DNA of 5,791 bases from CAZEPJ01 sp964514105 (GTDB taxonomy: Bacteria > Desulfobacterota > Desulfocorpusculales > Desulfocorpusculum): the NCBI GenBank assembly GCA_964514105.1, contig CAZEPJ010000110.1, positions 1 to 5,791 of the forward strand. Reading direction: 5' to 3'. The notes under the pieces are model-generated. The model had not been told where the DNA came from, ran no database searches, and saw nothing but the letters and a program-made list of their open reading frames with translations. Of the stretch, positions 5,777 to 5,791 are shown piece after piece. Every line of letters starts with the position of its first letter. Position 1 is the stretch's first letter. The position numbers were made by a program, and so were the translations under genes.

Positions 5777-5791
5777 TATGGATCATCCCAG

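Noticed and set aside
5706..5786. A longer DksA start at ATG 5786
   Set aside because: The added 27 codons cover the TATAAT promoter and the GGAG site, and do not resemble the DksA N-terminus.

Overview
The window reads as one stretch of a GC-rich bacterial chromosome in which every convincing gene lies on the minus strand. The gene order, read in the direction of transcription (right to left), is: a DksA-type RNA polymerase-binding regulator (5343-5705), a soluble three-GAF sensor histidine kinase (2735-5098), PrmA ribosomal protein L11 methyltransferase (1827-2732), RsmE 16S rRNA m3U1498 methyltransferase (1082-1825), an RDD-family membrane protein (564-1085), and the first 89 codons of an exported protein that runs off the left edge (1-268). 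No tRNA, rRNA, mobile element, CRISPR array or phage gene was seen.

Organism: the high GC content, a DksA with the DxxDxA tip and four zinc cysteines, a soluble multi-GAF HPK4-like kinase with a HEIRNPL box, and a prmA-rsmE pair together suggest a high-GC proteobacterial or Desulfobacterota-like lineage (former Deltaproteobacteria). This is inferred from gene style only; no marker in the window fixes the phylum.

Layout and expression: dksA has its own near-consensus sigma70-type promoter (TTTACA, 17-base spacer, TATAAT) and a GGAG ribosome site. A 244-base gap follows, holding a candidate extended -10 promoter for the kinase. From the kinase to the RDD gene the four genes are packed with junctions of +2 (or a GTGA overlap), +1 and -4 bases, so they almost certainly form one translationally coupled operon. 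A 295-base gap then separates this operon from the exported-protein gene. The gap holds a TTGACA-type promoter candidate, a very G-rich leader RNA able to form hairpins or G-quadruplexes, and a strong AAAGGAGG ribosome site.

How the genes fit together: PrmA methylates L11 of the 50S subunit and RsmE methylates 16S rRNA of the 30S subunit. DksA, in the neighbouring unit, tunes rRNA and amino-acid promoters with ppGpp. The cluster therefore has a translation and growth-control theme. The kinase is the odd partner: it has no response regulator in the window, yet its stop codon abuts the prmA start. I see no clearly undescribed system. The most interesting items are the kinase-methyltransferase operon, a cysteine cluster in the second GAF domain, and the structured G-rich leader of the exported-protein gene.
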